DNA from: Actinokineospora terrae
GTDB taxonomy: Bacteria; Actinomycetota; Actinomycetes; Mycobacteriales; Pseudonocardiaceae
Length of the DNA: 64,000 nt
Assembly: GCF_900111175.1 (NCBI RefSeq)
Contig: NZ_FOGI01000006.1
Location: 248,001 to 312,000, forward strand
Direction of reading: 5' to 3'
In this document: positions 24,559 through 35,242 of the stretch, piece after piece
How positions within the stretch are numbered: position 1 is the first letter of the stretch
Layout of the letters: the number at the start of each line of letters is the position of its first letter
Made by a program: the position numbers and the translations under genes
The notes under the pieces: model-generated
Database searches by the model: none
What the model saw: the letters and a program-made list of their open reading frames with translations, nothing else
Told to the model about the DNA's origin: nothing

Positions 24559-24927
24559 ATGGTTCGTCATCAGGAACCGGTTTCCGCTCGCCAGTCGGGG
24601 CCTGGCCCCGTGCGCACGTGCGTCGGGTGCCGGGTCAGGGCGGTGGACGCGGAACTGCTGCGAGTGGTGCTCGTGGACGGGGCTGTCGTGCCCGATCCAC
24701 GGCGACGGATGCCAGGCAGGGGTGCGTGGGTGCACCCCGAGCCGGGGTGTCTGGCCAAGGCCGAGAAGCGGCGGGCGTTCCCCAGGGCCTTCAAGGTCGG
24801 GGGCGCGCTCGACGTGGCCGGTCTGCGATCGGAGATCGAGCGGGTCGCAGGCGGTGTCGGGACCGGGATACTCCCGCCCCGTGGTGGAACAGAGGAAGCA
24901 GGTCGACCCGTCATGAGTCAGCCGTGA
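24559..24927 (+). CDS. ylxR: YlxR family RNA-binding protein
   Basis: A 122-residue YlxR/DUF448 protein. The family core is RTCVGCRVRAVDAELLRVV, then RRRMPGRGAWVHPEPGC. Basic surface patches suggest RNA binding, and family members lie between nusA and infB. A TAGACT -10 (24548-24553) ends only 5 nt before the ATG, so this gene probably also has its own leaderless promoter inside the operon. The C-terminal ~40 residues are not conserved. Confidence 0.93.
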   Translation: MVRHQEPVSARQSGPGPVRTCVGCRVRAVDAELLRVVLVDGAVVPDPRRRMPGRGAWVHPEPGCLAKAEKRRAFPRAFKVGGALDVAGLRSEIERVAGGVGTGILPPRGGTEEAGRPVMSQP

Positions 24928-25002
24928 AGCTGAAGACATGAACGCGCGACGATAGGACGAGGTCGACGGGACTGCCGCCGGCCTCATCAGACGAGGAGAG
25001 CA

Positions 25003-28068
<3,066 letters not shown>

Positions 28069-28076
28069 GCGGTAAC

Positions 28077-28108
28077 GCCCCGGGGGCCGGTCGTCCGGCC
28101 CCCGGGGC
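28077..28108 (+). terminator. Perfect 14-bp GC hairpin after infB
   Basis: GCCCCGGGGGCCGG (28077-28090), loop TCGT, then its exact complement (28095-28108). There is no U-tract. It could terminate transcription or protect the 3' end of the infB mRNA; rbfA expression would then depend on readthrough or another promoter. Confidence 0.7.
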
Positions 28109-28137
28109 TCCCTACTCACCCCCCTCGGTGATGCCTG

Positions 28138-28431
28138 GTGTACGTCGGTGCCCTGGAACTCGACGTCCTGCTCGGGGACGTCCACTCCCTCAAGCAGAAG
28201 CGCTCCGCGGTCCGGCCGGTGGTGGCCGAGCTGCGCAAGCGGTTCGAGGTCGCGGTCGCCGAGGCGGGTCACCTGGACCTGCACCGCCGCGCCCTGATCG
28301 GCGTCTCGGCGGTGTCCGCCGAGGTGGGGCACGTCAACGACGTCCTCGACGCCTGCGAACGGCTGGTTGCCGGGCGCCCCGAGCTGGAACTGCTCTCGGC
28401 TCGGCGCAGGCTGCTCGGGCCGGACGACTAG
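28138..28431 (+). CDS. DUF503 (YlxP-like) family protein
   Basis: A 97-residue ferredoxin-like-fold protein beginning MYVGALELDVLLGDVHSLKQKRS, the signature of DUF503/YlxP. It has no known biochemical activity; the family nearly always sits between infB and rbfA, suggesting a role in ribosome biogenesis or initiation. GTG start, 32 nt before rbfA. No strong ribosome-binding site is visible. Confidence 0.92.
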   Translation: MYVGALELDVLLGDVHSLKQKRSAVRPVVAELRKRFEVAVAEAGHLDLHRRALIGVSAVSAEVGHVNDVLDACERLVAGRPELELLSARRRLLGPDD

Positions 28432-28463
28432 ACCACCGACCGCACAAGGAAAGAAGGAGCGTC

Positions 28464-28916
28464 GTGGCTGACGCACCCCGCGCGCGCAAGCTCGCCAAGC
28501 GCATCTCGCAGATCGTGGCCTCGGCCCTGGAGCACGAGGTGAAGGACCCCCGGCTGGCCCGTGTCACCATCACCGACGCCAAGGTCACCGCCGACCTGCA
28601 CGACGCCACGATCTACTACACCGTCCTGGGCGACAAGCTCGACGTCGAACCGGACCACGCCGCCGCCAAGGCCGCCCTCGACAGCGCCACCGGCGTGCTG
28701 CGCACCCTGGTCGGCCAGGGCACCGGCGTCCGCTTCACCCCGACGCTGACGTTCATGGCCGACACCGTGCCGGACGACGCCCGCCGCATCGACGACCTGC
28801 TGGCCCGCGCCCGCGCCGCCGACGCCGAGGTCGCCGCCCGCGCCTCGGGCGCCACGTACGCGGGCGAGGCGGACCCGTACCGCGCCCCGCGCGAGGACGA
28901 CGAGGACGAGGACTGA
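28464..28916 (+). CDS. rbfA: Ribosome-binding factor A
   Basis: A 150-residue RbfA with a KH-type fold needed for 16S rRNA 5'-end maturation and cold adaptation. Characteristic blocks are RKLAKRISQIVASALEHEVK, DPRLARVTITDAKVT, and VRFTPTLTFMADTVPDDARR. The C terminus is acidic (REDDEDED). GTG start with AAGGAG 6 nt upstream. Its TGA stop is embedded in a CTGA sequence that seems to start the next gene. Confidence 0.96.
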   Translation: MADAPRARKLAKRISQIVASALEHEVKDPRLARVTITDAKVTADLHDATIYYTVLGDKLDVEPDHAAAKAALDSATGVLRTLVGQGTGVRFTPTLTFMADTVPDDARRIDDLLARARAADAEVAARASGATYAGEADPYRAPREDDEDED

Positions 28917-29434
28917 CCGGCGGCCCGCCCGGGTGGGTCACCCGCCCGGAGTCCCCGGACGACATCGCGGCGATCCACGCGGTCACCGCGGCGGCCTTCC
29001 CCACCCGGGACGAGGCCGACCTGGTCGACGCGCTGCGCGCCGACGCGGCCGCGTGGATCGACGGGCTCTCGATCGTCGCGGTCGACGGCGCTGACGCGGT
29101 CGTCGCCCACGCCCTGCTGACCCGCTGCCACGTCGGCGGGTCGCCCGCCCTCGCGCTGGCCCCGTGCTCGGTGCTGCCGGACTCCCAACGCCGGGGTGCC
29201 GGGTCCGCGGCGATCCGCGCGGGCCTCGACGCCGCTCGCGCGCTGGGGGAGAACCTCGTGGTGGTCCTGGGGCACGCCGAGTACTACCCGCGGTTCGGGT
29301 TCACCCCGGCGTCCGGGTCCGGTGTCCTGGCGCCGTTCGACGTGCCCGACGAGGCCTTCCTGGTCCTGTCCCTCGACCCCGGGCGTCCCACCCCGACCGG
29401 TCTCGTCCGGTACCCGGCGGCCTTCGGGGTCTAG
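28913..29434 (+). CDS. GNAT-family N-acetyltransferase with probable CTG start
   Basis: The conserved frame runs from WVTRPESPDDIAAIHAVTAA to YPAAFGV and covers a whole GNAT domain. Motif A is CSVLPDSQRRGAGSAAIRAG, followed by HAEYYPRFGFTPAS, the usual YhbS-like end. No ATG, GTG or TTG occurs in this frame before residue 87, deep inside motif A. The only plausible start is CTG 28913, which overlaps the rbfA stop as CTGA and has a GAGGACGAGGA purine tract just upstream. This gives 173 residues. Otherwise a base error or a programmed event would be needed. Confidence 0.8.
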   Translation: MTGGPPGWVTRPESPDDIAAIHAVTAAAFPTRDEADLVDALRADAAAWIDGLSIVAVDGADAVVAHALLTRCHVGGSPALALAPCSVLPDSQRRGAGSAAIRAGLDAARALGENLVVVLGHAEYYPRFGFTPASGSGVLAPFDVPDEAFLVLSLDPGRPTPTGLVRYPAAFGV

Positions 29435-29567
29435 CTGGCGGTTGACACCGAGCGCGCTGATCCCACGATCGGTGGAACGGGCACTAGCGCTATCGGGCGG
29501 TTCCCGGAAAGATTGACTCCACGGAGAGTCGTCGGGGCGTCTTCGGGTACCGCTGTTCGGGGAGTGC

Positions 29568-30434
29568 ATGGCCGGGTTGTCCCGCCGCCGGGTTATCGCG
29601 GCATCGGTGGGGGGTGTCGCCTCCGCCGTCGGGCTGGGGTTGTTCGGCGCGTGGGCGCTGCGCGAGGACGAGAAGCCCGCGCCCAGTGACGCCAGGACGC
29701 CGATCCCGACCGAGATGGGGCCGACGAGCACCGTGCCACCGCCGAAGTTGCTGGAGATCAAGACGGTCCGGTCGAAAGCGCGCGGCCGGGACGTGGAGAT
29801 CGTCGCGTTCCGACCGGACGGGGTCGCGCCGGGGGCGCTGCCGGTCTGCCTCGCGCTGCACGGGCGGGGCGCCCGGGCCAGGGTGTTCACCGAGCTCGGC
29901 GTCGGCGACCAGCTCAGCGCGGCCGCGGCCTACGCCGTGGTGGCCGCCGACGGCGGTGACGCGTCGTACTGGCTCAAGTCGTCCCCCACCGACGACCCGC
30001 CCGCGATGCTCGCCGACGAGCTGCCCGGCTGGCTCGCCGAGCTGGGCCTCAACCCGCGCCCCTTCGCCGTTCTCGGCATCTCGATGGGCGGGTACGGCGC
30101 GCTCAACTACGTCCGCGATCACCGCGAGACCGTCCGCGCCGCCGCCGTGCTCAGCCCGGCCCTCTTCACGTCCTGGACCGACGCGCGCGCCCGCAACGTC
30201 TTCGACAGCCGCGCGCAGTGGGAGCAGACCGAGCCGCTTCGTCACATCGATGCCCTCGCGGGCGTGAAACTCGGTGTATGGTGCGGCGAAGCCGACCCGC
30301 TGCTGCCCTCGGCCAACCGGCTCATCGATACGGCGCGACCCGCCGTCGCCAGGACCGCGCCCGGGGGCCACACCGCCGACTACTGGGTCACCGCGATGCC
30401 CGAGGCGCTGTCCTTCCTCGGTTCGCACATCTGA
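29568..30434 (+). CDS. Secreted or anchored alpha/beta-hydrolase esterase (paralogue 1)
   Basis: 288 residues with a twin-arginine-like N terminus (SRRRVIAASVGGVASAVGLG), a spacer and an esterase/antigen-85-like domain. The nucleophile is in GISMGG (Ser172), the oxyanion region in LALHGRG, the acid in CGEADPLLP and the His in GGHTADYW. The natural ester is unknown. Two candidate promoters lie upstream, one with -35 TTGACA at 29442-29447; GGGGAG precedes the ATG. Its sequence and layout match the lipoprotein esterase at 30581, pointing to tandem duplication. Confidence 0.85.
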   Translation: MAGLSRRRVIAASVGGVASAVGLGLFGAWALREDEKPAPSDARTPIPTEMGPTSTVPPPKLLEIKTVRSKARGRDVEIVAFRPDGVAPGALPVCLALHGRGARARVFTELGVGDQLSAAAAYAVVAADGGDASYWLKSSPTDDPPAMLADELPGWLAELGLNPRPFAVLGISMGGYGALNYVRDHRETVRAAAVLSPALFTSWTDARARNVFDSRAQWEQTEPLRHIDALAGVKLGVWCGEADPLLPSANRLIDTARPAVARTAPGGHTADYWVTAMPEALSFLGSHI

Positions 30435-30440
30435 GGCCAG

Positions 30441-30474
30441 TGGTGTAGACCTTCTGCGCCCGGTGGTGTAGACC
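30441..30474. promoter_or_regulatory. Pair of DasR/HutC-type operator-like sites
   Basis: TGGTGTAGACC occurs twice, at 30441-30451 and 30464-30474, with a 23-nt period. Each matches the GntR/HutC core TGGT-N4-ACC, and both are one base from the TGGTCTAGACC part of the DasR-responsive element. They lie between the two esterase genes, about 110-140 nt before the second start. Confidence 0.5.
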
Positions 30475-30580
30475 TGTTGTTCCGCACTTGCCGGGCGGTG
30501 GCCGACCGCGACGGGGCGCGCGTGCAGCGCCACCCCGGCCGGTGCTGACCACCCGATCATCCCACCACGGGAGTTCCACA

Positions 30581-31399
30581 GTGGACGGACGTTGGACCAG
30601 GCGCGGGTTCCTCCTCGCCTCGGCGGCCGCGGTCGCGGGCTGCGGCGCGCGCGGGCAGACCCCGCAGGCCGCGCCGACCGCGCTGCCCAGCAGCCAGCCG
30701 CCGGTCGACTCGACCTCGGTGAGCAACCTGATCTGGCGCTCCTCGATCGGCGACGTGAAGATGATCGTCATGCGCCCGCGCGAGGTCGCGGGCCCGCTGC
30801 CGGTCTGCCTCGCGCTGCACGGCGAGGGCACCGACGCCAACCAGTTCGTCGAGATCGGCCTGCCGCCGCTGCTCACCGCCACCGTCCGCGCGGGCACCAG
30901 GCCGTTCGCCGTGGTCGCGGTGGACGGCGGCACCGCGGGCTGGCTCGGCGCGCCGCAGAAGATGCTGGCCGAGGAGCTGCCGGACTGGCTCAGCCGCGCC
31001 GAGTTGGCGGCGACGCCGTTCTCGGTGCTGGGCATCTCCAGCGGCGCGGTCGGCGCCTTCGAGTACGCCCGCACCCCCGGTCTCGCGCTGCTCACGGCGC
31101 TGAGCCCGGCGGTGTTCACCTCGTGGCGCGACGCCGAGCGCTTCGGCGGCTACACCGACGAGAAGCAGTGGGAGCGCTCGGAACCGCTGCGCAACCTCAC
31201 CGCGGTCGCGGGCCTGCCGTTCGCCGTGTGGTGCGGCACCGACGACCCGCTGCTGCCCGCGGCGCGGGAGCTGGCCCAGCGCACCAAGGCCAACCCGGCC
31301 ACCTTCGGTGACGGCGACCACTCCGCGCTCTACTGGAAGAAGATCCTGCCCGAGGTGCTGCGATTCGTCGGTGACTCGCTCGGCAAGAAAACGCCCTGA
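30581..31399 (+). CDS. Lipoprotein esterase (paralogue 2)
   Basis: 272 residues. The N terminus TRRGFLLASAAAVAGCG combines a twin Arg with a lipobox (AVAGC), so the enzyme is probably exported by Tat and lipid-anchored. The hydrolase domain aligns with paralogue 1 throughout: LALHGEG, GISSGA with the nucleophile Ser, CGTDDPLLP and GDGDHSALYW for acid and His. The usual second Gly after the nucleophile is Ala, a mild deviation. GTG 30581 is the start that puts the signal peptide at the N terminus; the longer frame upstream is not signal-like. DasR-like sites lie in the leader region. Confidence 0.84.
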   Translation: MDGRWTRRGFLLASAAAVAGCGARGQTPQAAPTALPSSQPPVDSTSVSNLIWRSSIGDVKMIVMRPREVAGPLPVCLALHGEGTDANQFVEIGLPPLLTATVRAGTRPFAVVAVDGGTAGWLGAPQKMLAEELPDWLSRAELAATPFSVLGISSGAVGAFEYARTPGLALLTALSPAVFTSWRDAERFGGYTDEKQWERSEPLRNLTAVAGLPFAVWCGTDDPLLPAARELAQRTKANPATFGDGDHSALYWKKILPEVLRFVGDSLGKKTP

Positions 31400-31455
31400 C
31401 CCCGGCACGTCGGGGGCCCGACTGGACAGCGTGCCCCGACGCGGGAACCCTGGGT

Positions 31456-32442
31456 GTGGTGGGAACCGATCTTGCCGCCGACCTGGCCGCCGCCGCCGAC
31501 CTGCTCCGCACCGCGACCGAGGTGACGCTGCTCGCGCACGTCAGCCCGGACGCCGACGCCCTGGGCAGCGCGCTCGCGCTCGGCATGGGGCTGCGCTCGC
31601 GCGGGGTCGCGGTGCGGGTGTCGTTCGGGTTCCCCGCCGACGTGCCGCGGTCGCTGCGCTCGCTCGACCCCGGGGACATGGTCGTGCCCGCCGCCGAGGT
31701 GCCCGCCGCGCCGCCGCTGCTGGTCGCGCTGGACTGCGCCAGTGAGCAGCGGCTCGGCACCCTGATCGACCGGGTGCCCGCCACGATCGCCGCCGGTGGC
31801 CGGGTCCTGGTGGTGGACCACCACGTCGCCAACACCCGGTTCGGCACCGACCACGTGGTCGACGAGTCCGCGCCCGCCACGGTGGTGCTGGTCCTGGCCC
31901 TGCTCGACGAGCTGGGGGTCGAGCTGACGCCGCGGATCGCGCGGTGCCTGTACGCGGGCCTGATCACCGACACCGGGTCGTTCCGCCGGGCCACCCCGGA
32001 CACGCACGCGCTGGCGGGCAGGCTGCTGGCGGCCGGGGTCGACCCGACCGAGGTGGCCAGGGAGCTGATGGACTCCCGCCCGTTCGCCTGGCTGCGGCTG
32101 GTGTCCAGCGCCCTGTCCCGCGCGCAGCTGGTGCCCGACGCCGTCGGCGGCCGCGGCCTGGTGGTCACCGTGGTGTCGCTGACCGACCTGGAGGGCATGG
32201 AGCCCGAGGACGCCGACAGCGTGGTCGACCTGATCCGCACCGCCGAGGAGGCCGAGGTCGCCGCGGTGGCCAAGGAGCTCACCCCGGGCCGCTGGTCGGT
32301 GTCGCTGCGCGCGGTGGGGGACACGGACGTGCGCGCGGTGGCCGCCTCGCTCGGTGGTGGAGGTCACCGGCTGGCCGCCGGGTTCCCCGCCGCCGGGTCG
32401 GCCGAGGACGTGCTCGTGCTCATCAAGGCCGCCTTCGCCTAG
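31456..32442 (+). CDS. nrnA: DHH/DHHA1 phosphoesterase (NrnA-like oligoribonuclease/pAp phosphatase)
   Basis: A 328-residue bifunctional DHH protein that degrades nanoRNAs and removes the 3'-phosphate from pAp. DHH-domain motifs: HVSPDADALGSALAL (motif I), LDCAS (II), VDHHVAN (III) and GLITDTGSF (IV). The DHHA1 domain ends with SLGGGGHRLAAGFPAAG, the GGGH RNA-binding motif. It is the normal rbfA neighbour in actinobacteria; here three accessory genes are inserted between them. GTG start. Confidence 0.94.
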   Translation: MVGTDLAADLAAAADLLRTATEVTLLAHVSPDADALGSALALGMGLRSRGVAVRVSFGFPADVPRSLRSLDPGDMVVPAAEVPAAPPLLVALDCASEQRLGTLIDRVPATIAAGGRVLVVDHHVANTRFGTDHVVDESAPATVVLVLALLDELGVELTPRIARCLYAGLITDTGSFRRATPDTHALAGRLLAAGVDPTEVARELMDSRPFAWLRLVSSALSRAQLVPDAVGGRGLVVTVVSLTDLEGMEPEDADSVVDLIRTAEEAEVAAVAKELTPGRWSVSLRAVGDTDVRAVAASLGGGGHRLAAGFPAAGSAEDVLVLIKAAFA

Positions 32443-32544
32443 TCCACTTCGGACCCCACCGGTTTCGGGACCACTCGGTGATCGCGCGCGGACCGGCTGT
32501 GATTGCCGGGAAAAACCGCGCGCGACTTCCCGACGTTTTCGGTC

Positions 32545-32575
32545 GGCCATGTGATGGCCTGATGGTATAAACCAT
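32545..32575. promoter_or_regulatory. Two adjacent palindromes upstream of the binding-protein gene
   Basis: GGCCAT-GTG-ATGGCC (32545-32559) is followed by ATGGT-ATAA-ACCAT (32562-32575). The second has the TGGT-N4-ACCA form of GntR/HutC operators and contains TATAAA, which could be a -10 box. The 199-nt gap between nrnA and this gene holds nothing else and is less GC-rich than its surroundings. Confidence 0.55.
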
Positions 32576-32641
32576 TTGTTACCGGGCGTGTGGGTCGGGA
32601 CGGGCGCCGCCGGTGTTGTGCGACTCGATCAGGTGGTGCTC

Positions 32642-34030
32642 ATGCGGTCGACCAAACTGCTCGCGCTCGCGTCCGCGCTCGCGCTCGCCGGGTGCGGCTC
32701 GGGGGGCGGTGCCGACCCGGGGGCCGGTGCCCCGCAGGGCGCGGACGCGTTCCTCGGCGCGGGCTGCCCGGACGCGGGTGTCCGGCCCAACGGGGACAAG
32801 GAGTTCACCTACTGGTCGATGTGGAACGCCGACGAGCCGCAGGGCCGGGTGCTGAGCAAGGCCATCCGGTGCTTCACCGACAAGACCGGCGTCAAGGTCA
32901 ACGTGCTGTGGCTCGGCCGCGACCTGCTGACCCGCAACGTCGCGCCCGCGCTGAACACCGGCACCGTGCCCGACCTGTTCGACCAGGACGTCAGCCAGGT
33001 CATGGCCGCCGTCGTCGCGTCCGGCGGCACGCAGCCGGTGGAGGACGTGCTCGACTACCGGGTGGGGGAGGGCGACCTGAAGGTGCGCGACGTGCTCCCG
33101 GTCGCCTCCTACGACTTCCCGCAGAACAAGGGCCCGGACGGCAAGATCTTCGAGATCCCGTACGTGGTGTTCGGGTCCGCTTGGTGGTATGACCGCACCA
33201 TCGCCGGGCTGGTGACCGCGCCGAAGACGACCGACGAGCTGTTCCAGTTGTTCGACAACGCCAAGTCCTCCGGTGTCGCTGCGATCGCCCAGGACGGGGA
33301 CCGGAGCACGAGCAACGCGGCGCTGTTCACCCAGGCCGCGTTGCGCTACCTCGGCGCGGGCGGACTGGTGAAGGCCGCCGAGGACAAGACCGGGGACGTG
33401 TGGCGCAACGACGTCGGCCTCTACCAGGCCGCCGAGTTCGTCGAGAAGATCGCCAAGGGCCGGTACCTGATCCCCGGCTGGGACTCGGCGAAGTACCCGA
33501 CCCTGCAACACCGCTGGGCCACCGGTGAGGCGGCGTACCTCTCCCTGCCCGGCTGGCTGCCCGGCGAGACCAAGGACTACCTGGCGCGCAAGGGCGGCGA
33601 CCACTCGGTGAGCCTCGCCTCGTTCCCGTTCCCGCAACCACCCGCCGCCTCGCACACCGTCGCCGAACGGGTCCCGGTCGGCTTCGCCGTCACCGCCAAG
33701 GCCAAGAACCCGGGCGCGGCCAAGGCGTTCATCGCCTACGTCCTGAACAAGGACATCCTCTCCGGCGTCCCCGCGGTCGCCGACAACCTGACGCCCCGCG
33801 CCGACCTGGCCGTCCCGGAGTCCCAGAAGGACATCAAGGCACAGCTGACCGACCCGGGCGTGGAACAGGCCCTGTACCTCGACGGCGTGAACGCGGTGGC
33901 GGGCGGCCGGTGGGTGGAGACGGTGCTCTACCCGCTGACCGACAACTTGCTGCGCGGCAACATCTCCGCCTCCGACTTCATCGACGCGGTGGCGGACAAG
34001 CAGGCCCGGTTCTGGAAGAGCGCGAAGTAG
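32642..34030 (+). CDS. ABC-transporter extracellular solute-binding lipoprotein (sugar type), orphan
   Basis: 462 residues. Signal peptide with lipobox (MRSTKLLALASALALAGCG, Cys at 18), then a family-1-type binding protein: KEFTYWSMWNADEPQGRVL, GTVPDLFDQDVSQVM, ALPGWLPG-like SLPGWLPGETKDY, and the late VGFAVTAKAKNPGAAKAFI. Family members bind oligosaccharides for ABC import. No permease or ATPase gene is adjacent, so it must work with a remote transporter or as a sensor. ATG 32642 has AGGTGG upstream and places the signal correctly. The HutC-type palindrome upstream suggests sugar-responsive control. Confidence 0.87.
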   Translation: MRSTKLLALASALALAGCGSGGGADPGAGAPQGADAFLGAGCPDAGVRPNGDKEFTYWSMWNADEPQGRVLSKAIRCFTDKTGVKVNVLWLGRDLLTRNVAPALNTGTVPDLFDQDVSQVMAAVVASGGTQPVEDVLDYRVGEGDLKVRDVLPVASYDFPQNKGPDGKIFEIPYVVFGSAWWYDRTIAGLVTAPKTTDELFQLFDNAKSSGVAAIAQDGDRSTSNAALFTQAALRYLGAGGLVKAAEDKTGDVWRNDVGLYQAAEFVEKIAKGRYLIPGWDSAKYPTLQHRWATGEAAYLSLPGWLPGETKDYLARKGGDHSVSLASFPFPQPPAASHTVAERVPVGFAVTAKAKNPGAAKAFIAYVLNKDILSGVPAVADNLTPRADLAVPESQKDIKAQLTDPGVEQALYLDGVNAVAGGRWVETVLYPLTDNLLRGNISASDFIDAVADKQARFWKSAK

Positions 34031-34520
34031 CCAGGTTGGCGAAGAACAGCACCAGGTACACCACCGTCATGCCTGCCTGGTAGGCGATGGAGGCCCTGTT
34101 GTTGTCGAAGGCCGACCACAACGGGCTCGGTCCCCACCGGACGAGCGCGAACAAGAAGAGCCCGTGCCACACGGCGAACAACGCGACCAGCACCGTGAGG
34201 AAGCCGTACCAGGGTTCGGACTCGACCAACGACTTCCAGAGGAGCGCCACGGCGAGCAGGTTGACCACCAGGGCCAGGGCGGCCAGGCAGGCCAGGAACA
34301 TGAGGTCGAGCTTGCTGTGCCGCGATCCCGGGGTGAACACACCGAAGGACGCCGCGATCTGCACCCCCACGCAGACGATCGCGAGCACGCTCAGCAGCGG
34401 TCTTGATCGCCCGTTACGCGCCACGGGTTGGTCCGGCGGCGGTTCCGGTGCGGGAGCGAACACCGCCGCCCCCAGCGGGTAGACCGGTTCGACCTCGCCC
34501 TGATCCTCGTCGTCCCCCAT
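33978..34520 (-). CDS. Four-TM membrane protein, tandem paralogue 1
   Basis: 180 residues: acidic/Pro-rich N terminus (MGDDEDQGEVEPVYPLG), then four TM helices. Shared landmarks with the next gene are GVQIAASFGVF, a Trp-Tyr-Gly-Phe before TM3, AVWHGLF, and AYQAGM before TM4. The family is not known to me. ATG 34520 lies 6 nt after a TACGGT -10 (34527-34532, minus strand). The last 53 bp overlap the 3' end of the convergent binding-protein gene, so the C-terminal tail (SRSSRTGPACPPPRR) is antisense to it. Confidence 0.72.
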   Translation of the reverse strand: MGDDEDQGEVEPVYPLGAAVFAPAPEPPPDQPVARNGRSRPLLSVLAIVCVGVQIAASFGVFTPGSRHSKLDLMFLACLAALALVVNLLAVALLWKSLVESEPWYGFLTVLVALFAVWHGLFLFALVRWGPSPLWSAFDNNRASIAYQAGMTVVYLVLFFANLATSRSSRTGPACPPPRR

Positions 34521-34551
34521 ACCTGCACCGTATCCACGCGAACTCACGGCG

Positions 34552-34995
34552 TCACTGTGACCTGACAGTCCCCATCCCCGCATCGGCCCGCTTCCGGTCA
34601 CCCGCGATCAACAGGACGCTCGCGGCGGCCATCGCGGTCTGGTAGGCCACTGCCGCCACGAGGTTTCCGGTCTCGGAGAACCAGAGTGTCACCGAGAAGG
34701 CGAAGCTCCTGCTCGCTCCCTCCAGGAGCGCGATGACACCGGACGCGTGCCACACGCCGAAGAGCACGAACCACCAGACCGTGAAGCCGTGCCACGGGAC
34801 CGCGGCCCACAGCGAGTGCCGCACCATCAACCCCGCGATCAACGCGACCGGCAGCGCGCCGAACACGAGCACGGCGTACCCCGCGTACACCACCGGTCCC
34901 GCCTCGGCCGGTATCCCGCCGAAAACCCCGAGCACCGAGGCCGCCTGGACCCCGATGTAGGCCAACCCGCCCCAGTCCGGCCACCTTGTCGGCAT
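34552..34995 (-). CDS. Four-TM membrane protein, tandem paralogue 2
   Basis: 147 residues, four TM helices. It shares GVQAASVLGVF, WHGFTVWW, GVWHASG and AYQTAM with the preceding paralogue, at matching spacing, so the pair arose by duplication. It lacks the acidic N-terminal head. ATG 34995 has a GGGGG-rich site upstream; a TAGCCT box lies at 35024-35029 on the minus strand. Function unknown. Confidence 0.72.
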   Translation of the reverse strand: MPTRWPDWGGLAYIGVQAASVLGVFGGIPAEAGPVVYAGYAVLVFGALPVALIAGLMVRHSLWAAVPWHGFTVWWFVLFGVWHASGVIALLEGASRSFAFSVTLWFSETGNLVAAVAYQTAMAAASVLLIAGDRKRADAGMGTVRSQ

Positions 34996-35242
34996 CGCGC
35001 CCCCAGCAGTCCGCTCGGTACCCAGGCTAGTCGTGTCGATCACCGCGCGCACCGGCCGATAATCATGCTGCCTGACGAAACGGAATTCACCTTCGGTCAA
35101 TTGCGACCTGTGTGGACAGGCGTTCCTTCCCCCTGAGTCCGCACCCCTGTTATCGGGGTCACGGGCGGGCGGTGGGCGATTCCGCTGCGTATTGTCTGGT
35201 GGGTGGACCGGGTTGCCGCCGGTGTTCTCCGGTCACTAGGGG

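Noticed and set aside
34164..35136. Plus-strand frames antisense to the four-TM proteins
   Set aside because: They are hydrophilic, compositionally biased and lack ribosome-binding sites; the minus-strand frames have clear TM patterns and paralogy.
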